From Lishizhenia tianjinensis (GTDB lineage Bacteria; Bacteroidota; Bacteroidia; Flavobacteriales_D; Crocinitomicaceae), in assembly GCA_943330745.2 (NCBI GenBank), contig CALQIX020000012.1:1-64000 (forward strand): a stretch of 64,000 nucleotides of DNA, read 5' to 3'. The notes below the pieces were generated by a model, which searched no databases, was not told the origin of the DNA, and saw only the letters and a program-made list of their open reading frames with translations. The translations under genes were made by a program, and so were the position numbers. Positions 20,101 to 29,514 of the stretch are shown piece after piece (within the stretch, counting starts at the first letter, position 1; every line of letters begins with the position of its first letter).

Positions 20101-21462
20101 ACAATTGAAAAAGTAAATACTGATGGTACTATACGCACAATTGTTGTTGGTCGTTCTGCTGAATTGAAAATTACGGATGACAAAACAGGAATTGTGGTTA
20201 TGAATGCCAATATTCCTTATGGTTCTGAAATAATGGTTAAAACAGGAGATAAAATTAAGAAAGGTGATGTGATTTGTAAATGGGATCCATACAATGCCTT
20301 GATTATTTCTGAAGTGCCTGGTAAGGTTGTATTTGATAGTATCGTTGAAGGGGTAACCTTCAGAGAGGAAGTCGATGAGCAAACTGGTTTTACGGAAAAA
20401 GTAATCATCGAAACAAGAGATAAAAAGAGAAGTCCAAGTATTCACATTATCGATCCAAAATCTAAAGAAATATTAAGAGAATATTCTTTGCCAGTTGATG
20501 CGCATATTTCTGTAGCAGAAGGTGTTAAGATTGAAGCTGGCGAGATTTTAGTGAAAATACCTCGATTAGCTGGAAAAACAGGTGATATCACAGGAGGTCT
20601 TCCACGAGTAACTGAATTATTTGAAGCGCGTAATCCTTCTAATCCAGCTGTAGTGGCTGAAATTGATGGAACAGCTCAATTTGGAAAAATCAAGCGTGGT
20701 AACCGTGAGATTTCTGTTATTTCAAGAACGGGTGAGGAGAAAAAATACATGGTTCCACTATCTAAACATATCTTGGTTCAAGAAAATGATTATGTGCGCG
20801 CAGGATCAGCTTTATCTGATGGTGCAATCACTCCAATCGATATTTTGAATATTGAAGGACCTACAAAAGTTCAAGAGTATATTGTTAATGAAATACAAGA
20901 AGTATATCGTTTGCAAGGGGTGAAGATTAATGATAAACACTTTGAAGTCATTGTTCGTCAGATGATGCTAAAAAATGAAATTATTGAATCTGGGGATACG
21001 CGTTTTCTTGAGGGACAGTCAATTCATAAAGCAGATATAATGACCGCTAATGATGATTTATTTGGGATGATGGTGGTTGATGACGCTGGTGATTCTGAAA
21101 ATTTGAAGGCTGGGCAAATTGTTTCTTCGCGAAAATTAAGAGATGAAAATTCTCAATTGAAACGAGCAGATAAGAAAATGGTTGAGGCTCGGGAAGCAAC
21201 TCCTGCTACTTCGCGTCCGTTACTTCAAGGAATTACAAGAGCTTCACTTCAAACGCAATCCTTTATTTCAGCTGCATCTTTCCAAGAAACAACCAAAGTT
21301 CTTAACGAGGCTGCAATTTCTGGAAAAGAAGATTGGTTATTAGGATTAAAAGAAAATGTAATTGTAGGTCATTTAATTCCTGCAGGAACAGGTGTCCGAA
21401 ATTTCCAAAATCAAATTGTAGGATCGAACGAGGAATTACAAAAATTGAAAGAAGAAATTTAA
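17173..21462 (+). CDS. rpoC: RNA polymerase subunit beta'
   Basis: RpoC supplies the catalytic magnesium site. It has 1429 residues. The N-terminal zinc-binding motif is at about residues 61-79 ([20 protein letters not shown]). The absolutely conserved [12 protein letters not shown] is at about 475-486. The second cysteine cluster (CGTL, then [13 protein letters not shown]) is in the second half, and [19 protein letters not shown] marks the trigger/bridge region. It starts 26 bp after rpoB and ends just before a strong terminator. Confidence 0.99.
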   Translation: MTFRKETPKKQSSFNKITISLASPELILEQSSGEVLKPETINYRTYKPERDGLFCERIFGPVKDYECHCGKYKRIRYKGIVCDRCGVEVTEKKVRRERMGHISLVVPVAHIWYFRSLPNKIGYMLGLPTKKLDQIIYYERYVVIQAGLANTLEGIHLKETDFLTEEEYLDILDALPKENQYLEDHDPNKFIAKMGAEALHDLLRNLDLEQLSYDLRYQANHETSVQRKNEALKRLQVVESMRDSQKRIDNKPEWMIVKVVPVIPPELRPLVPLDGGRFATSDLNDLYRRVIIRNNRLKRLIEIKAPEVILRNEKRMLQESVDSLFDNSRKASAVKTESNRALKSLSDSLKGKQGRFRQNLLGKRVDYSARSVIVVGPDLKLHECGLPKDMAAELYKPFVIRKMIERGIVKTVKSAKKIVDRKEPIVWDILENILKGHPVLLNRAPTLHRLGIQAFQPKLIEGKAIRLHPLVTTAFNADFDGDQMAVHLPLGNAAILEAQMLMLASHNILNPANGAPIAVPSQDMVLGLYYITKGKKSTAEVIVKGEGSTFYSPEEVIIAYNENKLDLHAHIKVKSYDLNENNEPALMLIETTCGRVMFNEKVPREVGFINDVLTKKALRDIIGNVLKISGTSRTAQFLDDIKGLGYEMAFRGGLSFNLDDVIIPKEKDELVLKADTDVKEVMMNYNMGLITNNERYNQIIDIWTHTNAKLTQTLMDQLKSDRQGFNSIYMMFDSGARGSKEQIRQLSGMRGLMAKPQKSGASAQEIIENPILSNFKEGLSILEYFISTHGARKGLADTALKTADAGYLTRRLVDVAQDVVINSNDCGTLRGIVATALKKNDEVVEPLYDRILGRTSVHDVYLPESEQLIIASGELISEEVALAIETAGIEEVEIRSVLTCEMRKGVCSKCYGRNLSNHRLAQLGDAVGVIAAQSIGEPGTQLTLRTFHVGGTASNVADISDIKAKANGKLEIDELRTIEKVNTDGTIRTIVVGRSAELKITDDKTGIVVMNANIPYGSEIMVKTGDKIKKGDVICKWDPYNALIISEVPGKVVFDSIVEGVTFREEVDEQTGFTEKVIIETRDKKRSPSIHIIDPKSKEILREYSLPVDAHISVAEGVKIEAGEILVKIPRLAGKTGDITGGLPRVTELFEARNPSNPAVVAEIDGTAQFGKIKRGNREISVISRTGEEKKYMVPLSKHILVQENDYVRAGSALSDGAITPIDILNIEGPTKVQEYIVNEIQEVYRLQGVKINDKHFEVIVRQMMLKNEIIESGDTRFLEGQSIHKADIMTANDDLFGMMVVDDAGDSENLKAGQIVSSRKLRDENSQLKRADKKMVEAREATPATSRPLLQGITRASLQTQSFISAASFQETTKVLNEAAISGKEDWLLGLKENVIVGHLIPAGTGVRNFQNQIVGSNEELQKLKEEI

Positions 21463-21485
21463 GAATTTAATTTGTATTCTTTAAA

Positions 21486-21510
21486 GGCTGTCAGAGATGA
21501 TAGCCTTTTT
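21486..21510 (+). terminator. Rho-independent terminator after rpoC
   Basis: Stem GGCTGTC (21486-21492) pairs with GATAGCC (21499-21505), one G-T pair, loop AGAGAT, followed by TTTTT. It lies 24 bp after the rpoC stop and ends the long plus-strand operon. The convergent phosphorylase gene ends 80 bp further. Confidence 0.85.
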
Positions 21511-21590
21511 CATTTAAAACTGCTATTTTGTTTATTCTAGCAATAAGTAAGGCTGATTTTAGAATGTAAGAATGGATTTGAATTTTTTGA

Positions 21591-22451
21591 TTAAATTCTA
21601 TCAAGGGTGTATAAAATAAGACTCTCCATTTCTTTTTGATAACCCTTGGAAAATTCCATATTTGGTCTATTTGCAACTCCTAGGCAAATGGTTGAGCACT
21701 GATGCCCTAGTTCTCTACCTAATGCAAATAAAGCAGAACTTTCCATTTCGAAATTCATTATTGGATGATTTGATTTTAACTTACCTAGTTTTATCTGCAA
21801 ATCTTCTGTGTGTGTTTTTAATCTCAGTTTTCGACCTTGTGGCCCATAAAATCCAGAACTTGTTATAGTAATTCCATTGTAGGTTTTTTCAGAAATTAGT
21901 CTATTAGTTAATCCTAAATCTGACTCAATAAAATAAGGTGTAATTGTATCTGGTAAATTAAGGAATGATTTGAGGTCATTTGCCATTTTGATTTCTTCTT
22001 GAGAAAATTCAATGGAATAAAAATGAGCGACATTATCAAGTCCTAATGCATATGACGAAACTATCCATGAGTGAACAGGAATATTCGTCTGTAAAATACC
22101 ACATGTTCCAATTCGGATAATTTCTAAAGATGTCAATGCTGGCTTGTCAGATCTTTTAGCTAAATCTATATTGACAAGTGCATCTAATTCGTTTATAACG
22201 ATATCTATATTATCGGTGCCAATTCCTGTAGATAAAGCTGAAATCTTTTTGTTCTTATATGTTCCAGTATGACAGACGAATTCACGATGAGATGATTTAT
22301 GATCAATCGTATCAAAAAATTGACTTATCAATCCAACACGATCTTGATCTCCAACCAAAATTATTTTGTCCGCAATATTTTCAGGTTGTATCCCTAGGTG
22401 ATAAACTTGCCCTTTATCATTTAATACTAATTCTGAAAGAGGATAATCCAA
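21591..22451 (-). CDS. Nucleoside phosphorylase (uridine phosphorylase-like)
   Basis: Family members split nucleosides with phosphate into base and ribose-1-phosphate (purine/pyrimidine salvage). The 286-residue protein has the PNP/UDP fold: IILVGDQDRVGLISQFFD at about residues 29-46 (phosphate loop), ALSTGIGTDNIDIVINELD at about 72-90, IIRIGTCG near 110 and MNFEMESSALFALG near 235, which carries the ribose-binding Glu-Met-Glu. Substrate choice cannot be read with certainty. Start is TTG at 22451, supported by family alignment of the following residues. It is last in a tight minus-strand operon, 3 bp after the DUF4197 gene. Confidence 0.9.
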   Translation of the reverse strand: MDYPLSELVLNDKGQVYHLGIQPENIADKIILVGDQDRVGLISQFFDTIDHKSSHREFVCHTGTYKNKKISALSTGIGTDNIDIVINELDALVNIDLAKRSDKPALTSLEIIRIGTCGILQTNIPVHSWIVSSYALGLDNVAHFYSIEFSQEEIKMANDLKSFLNLPDTITPYFIESDLGLTNRLISEKTYNGITITSSGFYGPQGRKLRLKTHTEDLQIKLGKLKSNHPIMNFEMESSALFALGRELGHQCSTICLGVANRPNMEFSKGYQKEMESLILYTLDRI

Positions 22452-22454
22452 GTT

Positions 22455-23189
22455 CTATTTATTAGTAATACTTCCAAAAACTTTCATTAAGATATCCGTT
22501 ACGCGTGCAGCAGGATCTTTTCTTATTTTATTTTCTTCCTTCTCAACCATGAAAAACAAACCTATAATTGCTTTTTCAGTTATATAGGCATCTAAATCTG
22601 GATTTAATTTTTGTCCACCTGTTAATGTCATTGCTTGATTGTACCGATTAATAATAGGTGTCCAAGATTCCGTGAGTTTCACTTTGGAAGTGGCTTCTTT
22701 TACTTTAGGACTAAAAGCTGCAACCAATTTCGCGGTTGTTTGATCCTTTAAAAACTTGGTAGCAGCACCATCACCACCTTTTAAAATTGTAAAACCATCT
22801 TGAACAGACATATTAAGAATAGCCTCTTTAAAAATAGGTAATGCTTCCTTTGTAGCTTCTTCCGCGGCTCTGTTTAAAGTAGTCTCAAATTTGTCAACTT
22901 GACCAGAAAGACCAAATTCAATTGCTTTTTCTTTAACTTTAATTGCGTCTTGTGGAAATGGTAGACGTATGGTTTCATTTTTTAAAAATCCATCTGTTAT
23001 GGATGTTAATTCAACTGAATTTTTAATTCCTACTTGTAAGGCTTCTTTTAAACCAGAAATCACCTCATCATTCGTTAAGGTAGGAGCATTTCCTTTATTA
23101 GAAATATCAACAGTTTGAATGGTATTATTTATAATATCACAAGATATTAATAAAGCAAACAAAATAAATCCCAGTAAAATCTTCCTCAT
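22455..23189 (-). CDS. DUF4197 domain lipoprotein
   Basis: The 244-residue product has a lipoprotein signal (MRKILLGFILFALLISC, Cys at residue 17). The rest matches DUF4197: EVISGLKEALQVGIKNSV at about 43-60, IRLPFPQDAIKVKEKA, FTILKGGDGAATKFL and a C-terminal DLDAYITEKAIIGLFFMV. Function is unknown. A periplasmic or outer-membrane lipoprotein is inferred from the lipobox. It is separated by 3 bp from both neighbours, the SprB surface protein before it and the nucleoside phosphorylase after it, so it is co-transcribed with them. Confidence 0.9.
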   Translation of the reverse strand: MRKILLGFILFALLISCDIINNTIQTVDISNKGNAPTLTNDEVISGLKEALQVGIKNSVELTSITDGFLKNETIRLPFPQDAIKVKEKAIEFGLSGQVDKFETTLNRAAEEATKEALPIFKEAILNMSVQDGFTILKGGDGAATKFLKDQTTAKLVAAFSPKVKEATSKVKLTESWTPIINRYNQAMTLTGGQKLNPDLDAYITEKAIIGLFFMVEKEENKIRKDPAARVTDILMKVFGSITNK

Positions 23190-23192
23190 GAA

Positions 23193-25928
23193 TTATCTAA
23201 TTACATTAACAAATCCTGTATAAAACTTACGTCCATCATTATCCTTTTCTTTGAAAGATAATTTCCAAATATAAGTACCATTTGAAACTGTTCTTCCACC
23301 ATAAGTTCCATCCCAAACTCCTTTGGCGTCATGTGATTCCCATATCATTTCGCCCCATCGATTGTATAGGACAAGTTCAAAATTCTCAAAGTCAATTCCA
23401 TCAATTTGAATGGACCAGTTTTGATTATGTTCGTCATCATCAGGAGTAAATGAATTTGGAACGTACATAATAATATCTGGAACGATTTCAATTTCTAAAG
23501 TTATAGAATCCGAACATCCTTCTCCCGTTGTTACTGTTAGAGTTATAGGGTAAGTTCCAACTTGTCCTTCAGGATATGTAATCAAAGCACTGGAGCCACC
23601 CGAAGCAATCGATACTGCTCCTGGACTTGCCCAGTTCCATACCGTAATGTTACCTAAAGATATATCGGATGTTTGAATCGCAGTTTCGAACCATGTCGCT
23701 GGATTTTTCGAAACAGTAAAATCTGCAGTCGGAATAGGAGTAACCTCAATAATATCATCCAAAGTCGTGGTATAAACACATCCATAATTTGATGTAACGG
23801 TCATTTGAACGTCATAAATTCCAACATTTGGAAAAGTAGCGGTTAGATTTTCAGTTCCTATTAGATTATATACATCTCCACTTGAAAAAGCATATTGGGT
23901 AAAAGAAACTGCTCCCGGATTAGAAGATGTGTTTGTAAATGTAAATTCTCCAGGTATACAATCTTTCGGTTTGTCTGGAACAACACTTGGTATAATTGGA
24001 GTTGGAAAAGTTATTACAACACATTCTTGAGTTGTAGGTGATCCGCATTGTTCCGAAAGAGTAACGCAATATTGGGTGTTAGATGCGTTTGGTTCAACAG
24101 AAAAATTGCTTCCAGTATTTAAAGTTGTTCCGTTTTCAGTCCAGGTATAAGTATACGGGGAAGACCCGCCAGAACCTATTGCTATTAAATTAATAATAGT
24201 ACTTGGGCAAATCATTGAGTCAGGAGTGATGAAATCAATTGAAAGAGGTGCAGGTTCGCCAATGGTAACTTGTATAGTTTGCATACAATTGTTGGCATCT
24301 GTTACAGTCACTGTATGAATGTTGGCATTTAAATCTGTTGCAGTATTCGAAATGGATGTCGAGTTGTTCCAGCTATATGAGTATGGAGCTGTTCCTTGAA
24401 CAACATTGATTAGGGCTATACCATCTGATCCTGAATTACAAGTAACGTCGACCTGATTAGTAATGCTTAGAATCATTGGTGGAATTTCTGTTACCGTAAC
24501 GTTTACTGTACCAGAACATCCAATACTTGATGTTACAGTACAAGTATAATTGCCAGCAGATAATCCTATTGCTGTTTGTGTTGTTTGTCCATCACTCCAT
24601 AAATATGTTACAGTTCCTAGTGAAGGAGTCATTGTAGCTGTCGCGGTTCCATCTGTACCACCTGGACAACTTACTTGAGTAGTGGTCCCCGTGAAACTAG
24701 CGGGGGTGTCACCAACAATAACTGAACCATTAGCAGTACAACCATTGCCATCAGTCATAAAGACAGTATATGTTCCTGCAGGAACATTATTAACTGTTTG
24801 ACCAGAAGCACCTAAAAGAGGCCAACTAAAAGTATAAGGTGGTGGTGAGGACGCACCAGGAACTGCCGTAACAGATCCTAAAGACTGAGAACAAATATCG
24901 GGAGTGGAGGTTCCGGTTACAACCGGATTTGCAACAGTTAACCAAGTAGTATCACTTGTGATAGACCCAATACTGGTTCCACAAGCTGCTCCAGACAAAA
25001 AGTATCCGGATGTTCCCGCTGGAATTGCATAGTTTGGATTTGTTGAAGGTAAATTAAGGACGCCATTATTGTACGGGAAGGTCGCTAAAACTGTTCCAGT
25101 TGCATTTACCGCTTGCCACACAAAATTACTTCCAGGACTATTAACCATTACATAAGGAATCTGATTAATTGTATAGTTGTTCGTGTTTGAAGCGCTTGTT
25201 GGAGTAAATCGTCTACCATCTTGATTTGCAGACCATACTGCGTTATTTCTCCCTGGAACTGTATGTGCAACAGTCATTGGGTTATTTTCTGACCCTTGTA
25301 TTGCTAAACCGCTGTTCCATGAATTACAAAGTGGTTTATTTCCAATATGTAGCTCAAAAACATTAGTAGTTTCATGCAAAACAATTGCCATATAATTACA
25401 CTGTGAAGTACAACTGAACATGTAAATGTCTTTGTATAGCACCACAAACTTTCTATTCGGAGCAGTACCTACTGTTTGGTATTGAATTTGCCCACCTAAA
25501 CTGGGGTTAATATCCTGATAAGTCAGCATAATTGAATTTCTTGCGCCAGTTAATACAGCGTTCGGAAGTGGGCCCCCTGTTAATGACCATGGACAATATT
25601 GATTGGCTTGATTTGTATTAAAAGAAATTAGACCATTTGAACCAATAACACATTGGGTATAGTTTTGGCCATAAAAGTTAAATGTAAATCCAACATTAAC
25701 TACCCCTGACCATACATCGTCCGTTAAATTTACACTTGATGGGGCATTTAAATAAATACCAGCAGCATTATTTGCATTGCTACCAGAATTACAGTTTGTT
25801 ATTGTAACGGTTTGTCCAGCACAGATTGTAGCATCCGCTCCTAAACATAAATTAACGGGTTGAGCATTGGAGAAATTAATTGCTAAAATCCAGAAAAATA
25901 GTACTATAAATGAATAAAATGTTTTCAT
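23193..25928 (-). CDS. T9SS-secreted SprB/PKD surface protein with type B sorting domain
   Basis: The 911-residue protein has a signal peptide (MKTFYSFIVLFFWILAINFSNAQ). Residues about 30-330 form a Cys-containing N-terminal domain of unknown type (FTFNFYGQNYTQCVIGSNG). Three SprB-like repeats follow at about 330-557 with PAGTYTV, SAGNYTC and TVTDANNC motifs. Next come an Ig-like domain and two PKD-like domains to about 815. The last 90 residues are the gliding-motility-associated C-terminal domain (VPNSFTPDDD, LYNRWGEMIWES, WDGTYGGR), the type B T9SS sorting signal. It is likely exported and displayed on the cell surface or released. A good promoter lies upstream. Confidence 0.92.
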   Translation of the reverse strand: MKTFYSFIVLFFWILAINFSNAQPVNLCLGADATICAGQTVTITNCNSGSNANNAAGIYLNAPSSVNLTDDVWSGVVNVGFTFNFYGQNYTQCVIGSNGLISFNTNQANQYCPWSLTGGPLPNAVLTGARNSIMLTYQDINPSLGGQIQYQTVGTAPNRKFVVLYKDIYMFSCTSQCNYMAIVLHETTNVFELHIGNKPLCNSWNSGLAIQGSENNPMTVAHTVPGRNNAVWSANQDGRRFTPTSASNTNNYTINQIPYVMVNSPGSNFVWQAVNATGTVLATFPYNNGVLNLPSTNPNYAIPAGTSGYFLSGAACGTSIGSITSDTTWLTVANPVVTGTSTPDICSQSLGSVTAVPGASSPPPYTFSWPLLGASGQTVNNVPAGTYTVFMTDGNGCTANGSVIVGDTPASFTGTTTQVSCPGGTDGTATATMTPSLGTVTYLWSDGQTTQTAIGLSAGNYTCTVTSSIGCSGTVNVTVTEIPPMILSITNQVDVTCNSGSDGIALINVVQGTAPYSYSWNNSTSISNTATDLNANIHTVTVTDANNCMQTIQVTIGEPAPLSIDFITPDSMICPSTIINLIAIGSGGSSPYTYTWTENGTTLNTGSNFSVEPNASNTQYCVTLSEQCGSPTTQECVVITFPTPIIPSVVPDKPKDCIPGEFTFTNTSSNPGAVSFTQYAFSSGDVYNLIGTENLTATFPNVGIYDVQMTVTSNYGCVYTTTLDDIIEVTPIPTADFTVSKNPATWFETAIQTSDISLGNITVWNWASPGAVSIASGGSSALITYPEGQVGTYPITLTVTTGEGCSDSITLEIEIVPDIIMYVPNSFTPDDDEHNQNWSIQIDGIDFENFELVLYNRWGEMIWESHDAKGVWDGTYGGRTVSNGTYIWKLSFKEKDNDGRKFYTGFVNVIR

Positions 25929-25985
25929 AATTAAGTTTAGTTATAAAGAGGACGTCCAACTATCAAATTGGGTTGCGCTTTTTCA

Positions 25986-26015
25986 CAAAAATAATTAATA
26001 TTTAGATAACACCAA
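25986..26015 (-). promoter_or_regulatory. Bacteroidota-type promoter for the 911-residue surface protein operon
   Basis: Read on the minus strand, TTG (26015-26013) is followed after 19 bases by TATTTTTG (25993-25986), a match to the TTG/TAnnTTTG consensus. Transcription would start about 50 bases before the ATG at 25928. A weaker plus-strand candidate for the DHH gene is TAACTTTA at 26051-26058 with TTG at 26027-26029. Confidence 0.65.
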
Positions 26016-26082
26016 ACTTACATAGATTGAATTTATTCTTGATTAAATACTAACTTTACAGAATATACTGAATGAACACAAA

Positions 26083-27102
26083 ATGTTAGATCGAAAAGAA
26101 GATTTTAAAACAGTTTTAGGGTTAATAAAGACAGCTAAGAATATAGTTATTACATCCCATAAATCTCCCGATGGCGACTCATTAGGTAGTTCACTTGCGT
26201 TGTTGAAATTCATTCAAAAATTAAATGATAAAGTAGTTGTTTGTCACCCAGATCAAGCATCCCCATCATTTAATTGGTTAAAAGATATTGACTCAATACA
26301 TTTATTTAAGGACAATAAGGAGGGTGTAATCAAATTTGTTCAAGAATCAGACCTACTGTTCTGCTTGGATTATAATTCGTATGATAGATTGGGGGATGAG
26401 TTTGGTGTATTTGTTGAAAATTCTGCATCAAAAAAAATCCTGATTGACCATCACCAAAACCCAACAATTTCTGCTGCTGTATCCGTTTCTGAAACTGCAA
26501 TAGCATCAACATCGGAATTGATTTTTGAATTAATTGAACAAAGTGGGCAATTAGATTTATTAGATCAAGAAATGGCTCGCTATATTTATTTAGGAATAAT
26601 GACAGATACAGGATCATTTCGATTTCCATCAGTATCGAGTAGAACACATGAGATTGCTGCGAAATTGCTGGAAACAGGACTTCCTCACGCTGTTATTCAT
26701 GAGTCTATTTTTGATACAAACACTCTAGATCGTATAAAATTAAAGTCGTATGCAATTGTTGAAAAGCTTGAGATACTTCAGGATTTACCAATAGGTTTAA
26801 TTTACCTTGAGGTTAAAGAGTTAAACCAATTTAATTATCAAAAAGGCGACACGGAAGGACTTGTAAATACGATTCTGTCTATTGAAAATATCATGGTAGC
26901 GGCCTTGTTTATCGAAACGGACGAAGGAGTGAAAATTTCTTTCCGTTCCAAAGGGGCATATTTTGTTAACGAATTGGCTTCAGTAAATTTTAATGGTGGC
27001 GGACATAAATATGCGGCTGGAGGTTTTAGTGCAGAGAGTATCTTTTTGACAAAGGAACGTTTCAAATCAATAGTTTTATCCGGTTTTTATAATTCTTTAT
27101 GA
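26083..27102 (+). CDS. DHH-family phosphoesterase (NrnA-like oligoribonuclease/PAP phosphatase)
   Basis: NrnA-type enzymes degrade nano-RNA from the 3' or 5' end and can hydrolyse pAp. The 339-residue protein has the DHH domain with SHKSPDGDSLGSSLAL at about residues 25-40 (Asp ligands), a LDYNS motif, DHHQNP at about 122-127 and MTDTGSFRF. The C-terminal DHHA1 domain has FNGGGHKYAAGG at about 304-315. Key metal ligands are all present. The stop overlaps the start of the GldI-like gene by 4 bp, and this DHH-GldI-FKBP group appears to be one transcript. Confidence 0.92.
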   Translation: MLDRKEDFKTVLGLIKTAKNIVITSHKSPDGDSLGSSLALLKFIQKLNDKVVVCHPDQASPSFNWLKDIDSIHLFKDNKEGVIKFVQESDLLFCLDYNSYDRLGDEFGVFVENSASKKILIDHHQNPTISAAVSVSETAIASTSELIFELIEQSGQLDLLDQEMARYIYLGIMTDTGSFRFPSVSSRTHEIAAKLLETGLPHAVIHESIFDTNTLDRIKLKSYAIVEKLEILQDLPIGLIYLEVKELNQFNYQKGDTEGLVNTILSIENIMVAALFIETDEGVKISFRSKGAYFVNELASVNFNGGGHKYAAGGFSAESIFLTKERFKSIVLSGFYNSL

Positions 27103-27647
27103 GCTTATATTATTTTTTCTATTTAATTTTTTTCTCTTTGACCTTATTCTCATGCCGCGAAAGTAAAAAGGAGCAAGAGGCAACTGGAAATACATGGAAT
27201 GATAGCGCATCAGTTGGTTTCAATAAGGATAGAATACAGGAGGAAGAATTGCAAATCAAGTTATTTCTTAGTCATCACAGCGAAATTCAAGCGCAAACTA
27301 CAGGAACTGGATTGAGATACCAAATAATAAAAAAATCTAATGGAATAAACGTGAAGTCTGGTGATTCAGTGGAAGTATCGCTAAAAATTTCATTGTTAAA
27401 CGGTTCGATTTGTTATCAAACAGATTCATCGGATATTGACTTGTTTTTAGTGGATAAAAGTTCAATAGAATCGGGAATTCAAGAAGGGATCAAATATATG
27501 AAAGAAGGTGAAAAAGCCATATTCATTTTACCTAGTAATTTGGCACATGGTCTGTTGGGTGATTTTGAAAAAATCCCACCTATGTCGCCTATTAAAGTAG
27601 ATGTTGAGTTAATAAAAGTGACTAAAAATGATAAAATCAATGATTAA
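27099..27647 (+). CDS. GldI-like FKBP-type lipoprotein
   Basis: The 182-residue product has a lipoprotein signal ending TLFSC (Cys 19). An FKBP-type peptidyl-prolyl isomerase fold covers about 75-177: GDSVEVSLKISLLNG, EGIKYMKEGEKAIFILPS and IPPMSPIKVDVELIKV. The usual AYG near the active site reads AHG, so isomerase activity may be reduced. GldI in Flavobacterium is an FKBP-like lipoprotein needed for gliding, and size and lipobox match. Orthology is inferred, not proven. It overlaps both neighbours (4 bp with the DHH gene, 20 bp with the next FKBP gene). Confidence 0.8.
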   Translation: MSLYYFFYLIFFSLTLFSCRESKKEQEATGNTWNDSASVGFNKDRIQEEELQIKLFLSHHSEIQAQTTGTGLRYQIIKKSNGINVKSGDSVEVSLKISLLNGSICYQTDSSDIDLFLVDKSSIESGIQEGIKYMKEGEKAIFILPSNLAHGLLGDFEKIPPMSPIKVDVELIKVTKNDKIND

Positions 27648-28473
27648 TCCAATTTTCATAATACTCTTGTTTGGAATTTTTGCTTCTTGCGGCGAGGCTG
27701 TGACTAAAAAAACTCAAGCCAAACCAAATAAAAAGAAAGTGAATTCCCTTTCCAAAAATGTTAAATACATTGATTCATTAGTTGAACCTAGTGGATTGAA
27801 AATAAAATGGGCGTTTAAAGGAAAAGGAGGACCCATCGAAAGGGGTGATGTTATTCTTATTAACTATGTGGTGACGCTGCCTAACGGTAAACTCGTAGAT
27901 GGGAATTCGAAAATAACCAAATCGGATTTACCATTTATGGTAGGCTATAACATGCAAACTAAAGGTTGGGATGAAGCGATTTTAGCAATGCAAGTTGGTG
28001 ATGTTGCAACGATTGTTATTCCTGCTGAATTAGGGAGGTCAGATCGTGCCTTGGGTGATGTTTTACCTGCGAATGCTGATAATTTATTGCAAATACATGT
28101 TGTTAAAAAAGTTAAGCCGGCAATTGTTGAAAATGGCGCTAAAATTTGGCGTTGGAGTTTAAAGAAAAATGAAAAAACGGATTTAAGTTTTGGACCTGGA
28201 AAAACAATAAAGTTTCATCTGTTGGCAAATTCATCTAAAGAAGCGGGAATAATCAATACGCATGCAAAAAACATGTTAATCTCTAATCGATTTGAGGATG
28301 AGATAACTCCAAAATCCTTAAAGAAAGCGTTAACAAATGCTAAAAAGGGTCAAGGCATCTTTATGTTGTTAACTTCATCAGAAATCGCACAAATTAAAGG
28401 GTTAGACAGGAAATTAAATTCAGATGAAAGCCTGTTTTACACAATACAAGTTGTAGATGTATTAGCGAAATAA
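27628..28473 (+). CDS. FKBP-type peptidyl-prolyl isomerase, lipoprotein
   Basis: The 281-residue protein has a lipoprotein signal (INPIFIILLFGIFASC). ATG at 27628 overlaps the previous gene; ATG at 27640 is an alternative that still keeps the signal. The FKBP domain at about residues 65-165 includes GDVILINYVVTLPNGKLVDG, VGYNMQTKGWDEAILAMQVGD and IPAELGRSDRALGDVLPA, where canonical AYG is not obvious. A C-terminal extension of about 110 residues looks like a second, degenerate FKBP-like or beta domain. It is expected in the periplasm, attached to a membrane, helping envelope protein folding. Confidence 0.85.
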   Translation: MIKSMINPIFIILLFGIFASCGEAVTKKTQAKPNKKKVNSLSKNVKYIDSLVEPSGLKIKWAFKGKGGPIERGDVILINYVVTLPNGKLVDGNSKITKSDLPFMVGYNMQTKGWDEAILAMQVGDVATIVIPAELGRSDRALGDVLPANADNLLQIHVVKKVKPAIVENGAKIWRWSLKKNEKTDLSFGPGKTIKFHLLANSSKEAGIINTHAKNMLISNRFEDEITPKSLKKALTNAKKGQGIFMLLTSSEIAQIKGLDRKLNSDESLFYTIQVVDVLAK

Positions 28474-28485
28474 TCTAAATAATAC

Positions 28486-28493
28486 TATCTTTG
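28486..28493 (+). promoter_or_regulatory. Candidate -7 element for the M23/LysM gene
   Basis: TATCTTTG matches TAnnTTTG exactly and lies 18 bp before the ATG at 28512, in the 38-bp gap after the FKBP gene. No convincing TTG is placed 19 bases upstream, so this is only a candidate. Confidence 0.4.
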
Positions 28494-28511
28494 GATACAA
28501 CTGCTTGTTAA

Positions 28512-29504
28512 ATGATTGTTTTAAAAAGAACATATTTTATTATATTTTTTGTGTTTTTTTGTTTCCTTACGGTTCAATCTCAAACCCAAAAAATTATCGA
28601 TACCATATCCACCCCCAACGGTGATATCGTTCTTTATTCCAATCGTACGTGGGAATATTTAAAAGATAAAGGGTTTGATGGGGTTTTAAATCCCGGTATT
28701 TACTCAAGTCTCAAGTTGTTGAGTCCGGTTGAGTTTTCTCAAGGTTGGGATAATCAAAAATGTTTTACTTCCTCTAAATCGTCAGATCCATCACAATTGA
28801 AGGACACCTTGTGGTTAAATGTCTCAAATGAAGAACATTTGGCTTTTTCTATGCCGGTTCCGGGTGTTAAAACTTCTCCTTTTGGACCTCGTTGGGGTAA
28901 AAATCACAATGGCGTTGATTTGAATTTGAACGTGGGTGATACAGTTGTTGCTGCGTGGTCGGGTAAAGTGCGCTATGCTAAATTTAATGAGGGCGGTTTT
29001 GGTAATTTAGTAATTATTCGTCATTACAATGGTTTGGAGACTTTTTATGCTCATTTAAGTAAGTTATTGGTTCAACCAAATGATGAAATCAAAGCTGGTG
29101 AGGTATTAGGTTTGGGAGGTAATACAGGTCATTCTTTTGGTCCACATCTTCATTTTGAAGTGAGATTTTTCGATGCACCAATTAATCCGGAGGTTTATAT
29201 TGATGTTTTATCAAAGAAATTAAAAATGGAAAAGTTGTATGTTCACAAAAACATCTTCAGTCCTGGAACGAAACCAATTGAGTATATTAAACCGGTTGAA
29301 AAACAGGAGATTGCAAAAAAAACAATACCTATTAAGCCAAAACCAGTTAAAAAAGAAACGGTAATTTATTACAAGGTAAAAAGTGGTGATAATTTATCAA
29401 AAATCGCTTCGCGGTATGGTACAACTGTCTCTGCACTGTGCAAATTAAATGGAATCAAACCAACAACATCCTTACAAATTGGGAAGAGTTTGAGGGTTAA
29501 ATAA
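28512..29504 (+). CDS. M23 family metallopeptidase with LysM domain
   Basis: This is a likely peptidoglycan DD-endopeptidase. The 330-residue protein starts with a signal peptide (IIFFVFFCFLTVQSQ). The M23 domain at about 115-235 has all zinc/catalytic motifs: HNGVD (HxxxD), YAHLS and PHLHFE. A Lys/Pro-rich linker (about 255-285) leads to one C-terminal LysM domain (YYKVKSGDNLSKIASRYG, LQIGKSLRVK) that binds glycan. It sits between the FKBP genes and bamD, consistent with envelope biogenesis. Confidence 0.95.
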   Translation: MIVLKRTYFIIFFVFFCFLTVQSQTQKIIDTISTPNGDIVLYSNRTWEYLKDKGFDGVLNPGIYSSLKLLSPVEFSQGWDNQKCFTSSKSSDPSQLKDTLWLNVSNEEHLAFSMPVPGVKTSPFGPRWGKNHNGVDLNLNVGDTVVAAWSGKVRYAKFNEGGFGNLVIIRHYNGLETFYAHLSKLLVQPNDEIKAGEVLGLGGNTGHSFGPHLHFEVRFFDAPINPEVYIDVLSKKLKMEKLYVHKNIFSPGTKPIEYIKPVEKQEIAKKTIPIKPKPVKKETVIYYKVKSGDNLSKIASRYGTTVSALCKLNGIKPTTSLQIGKSLRVK

Positions 29505-29514
29505 TAAAAATTAA

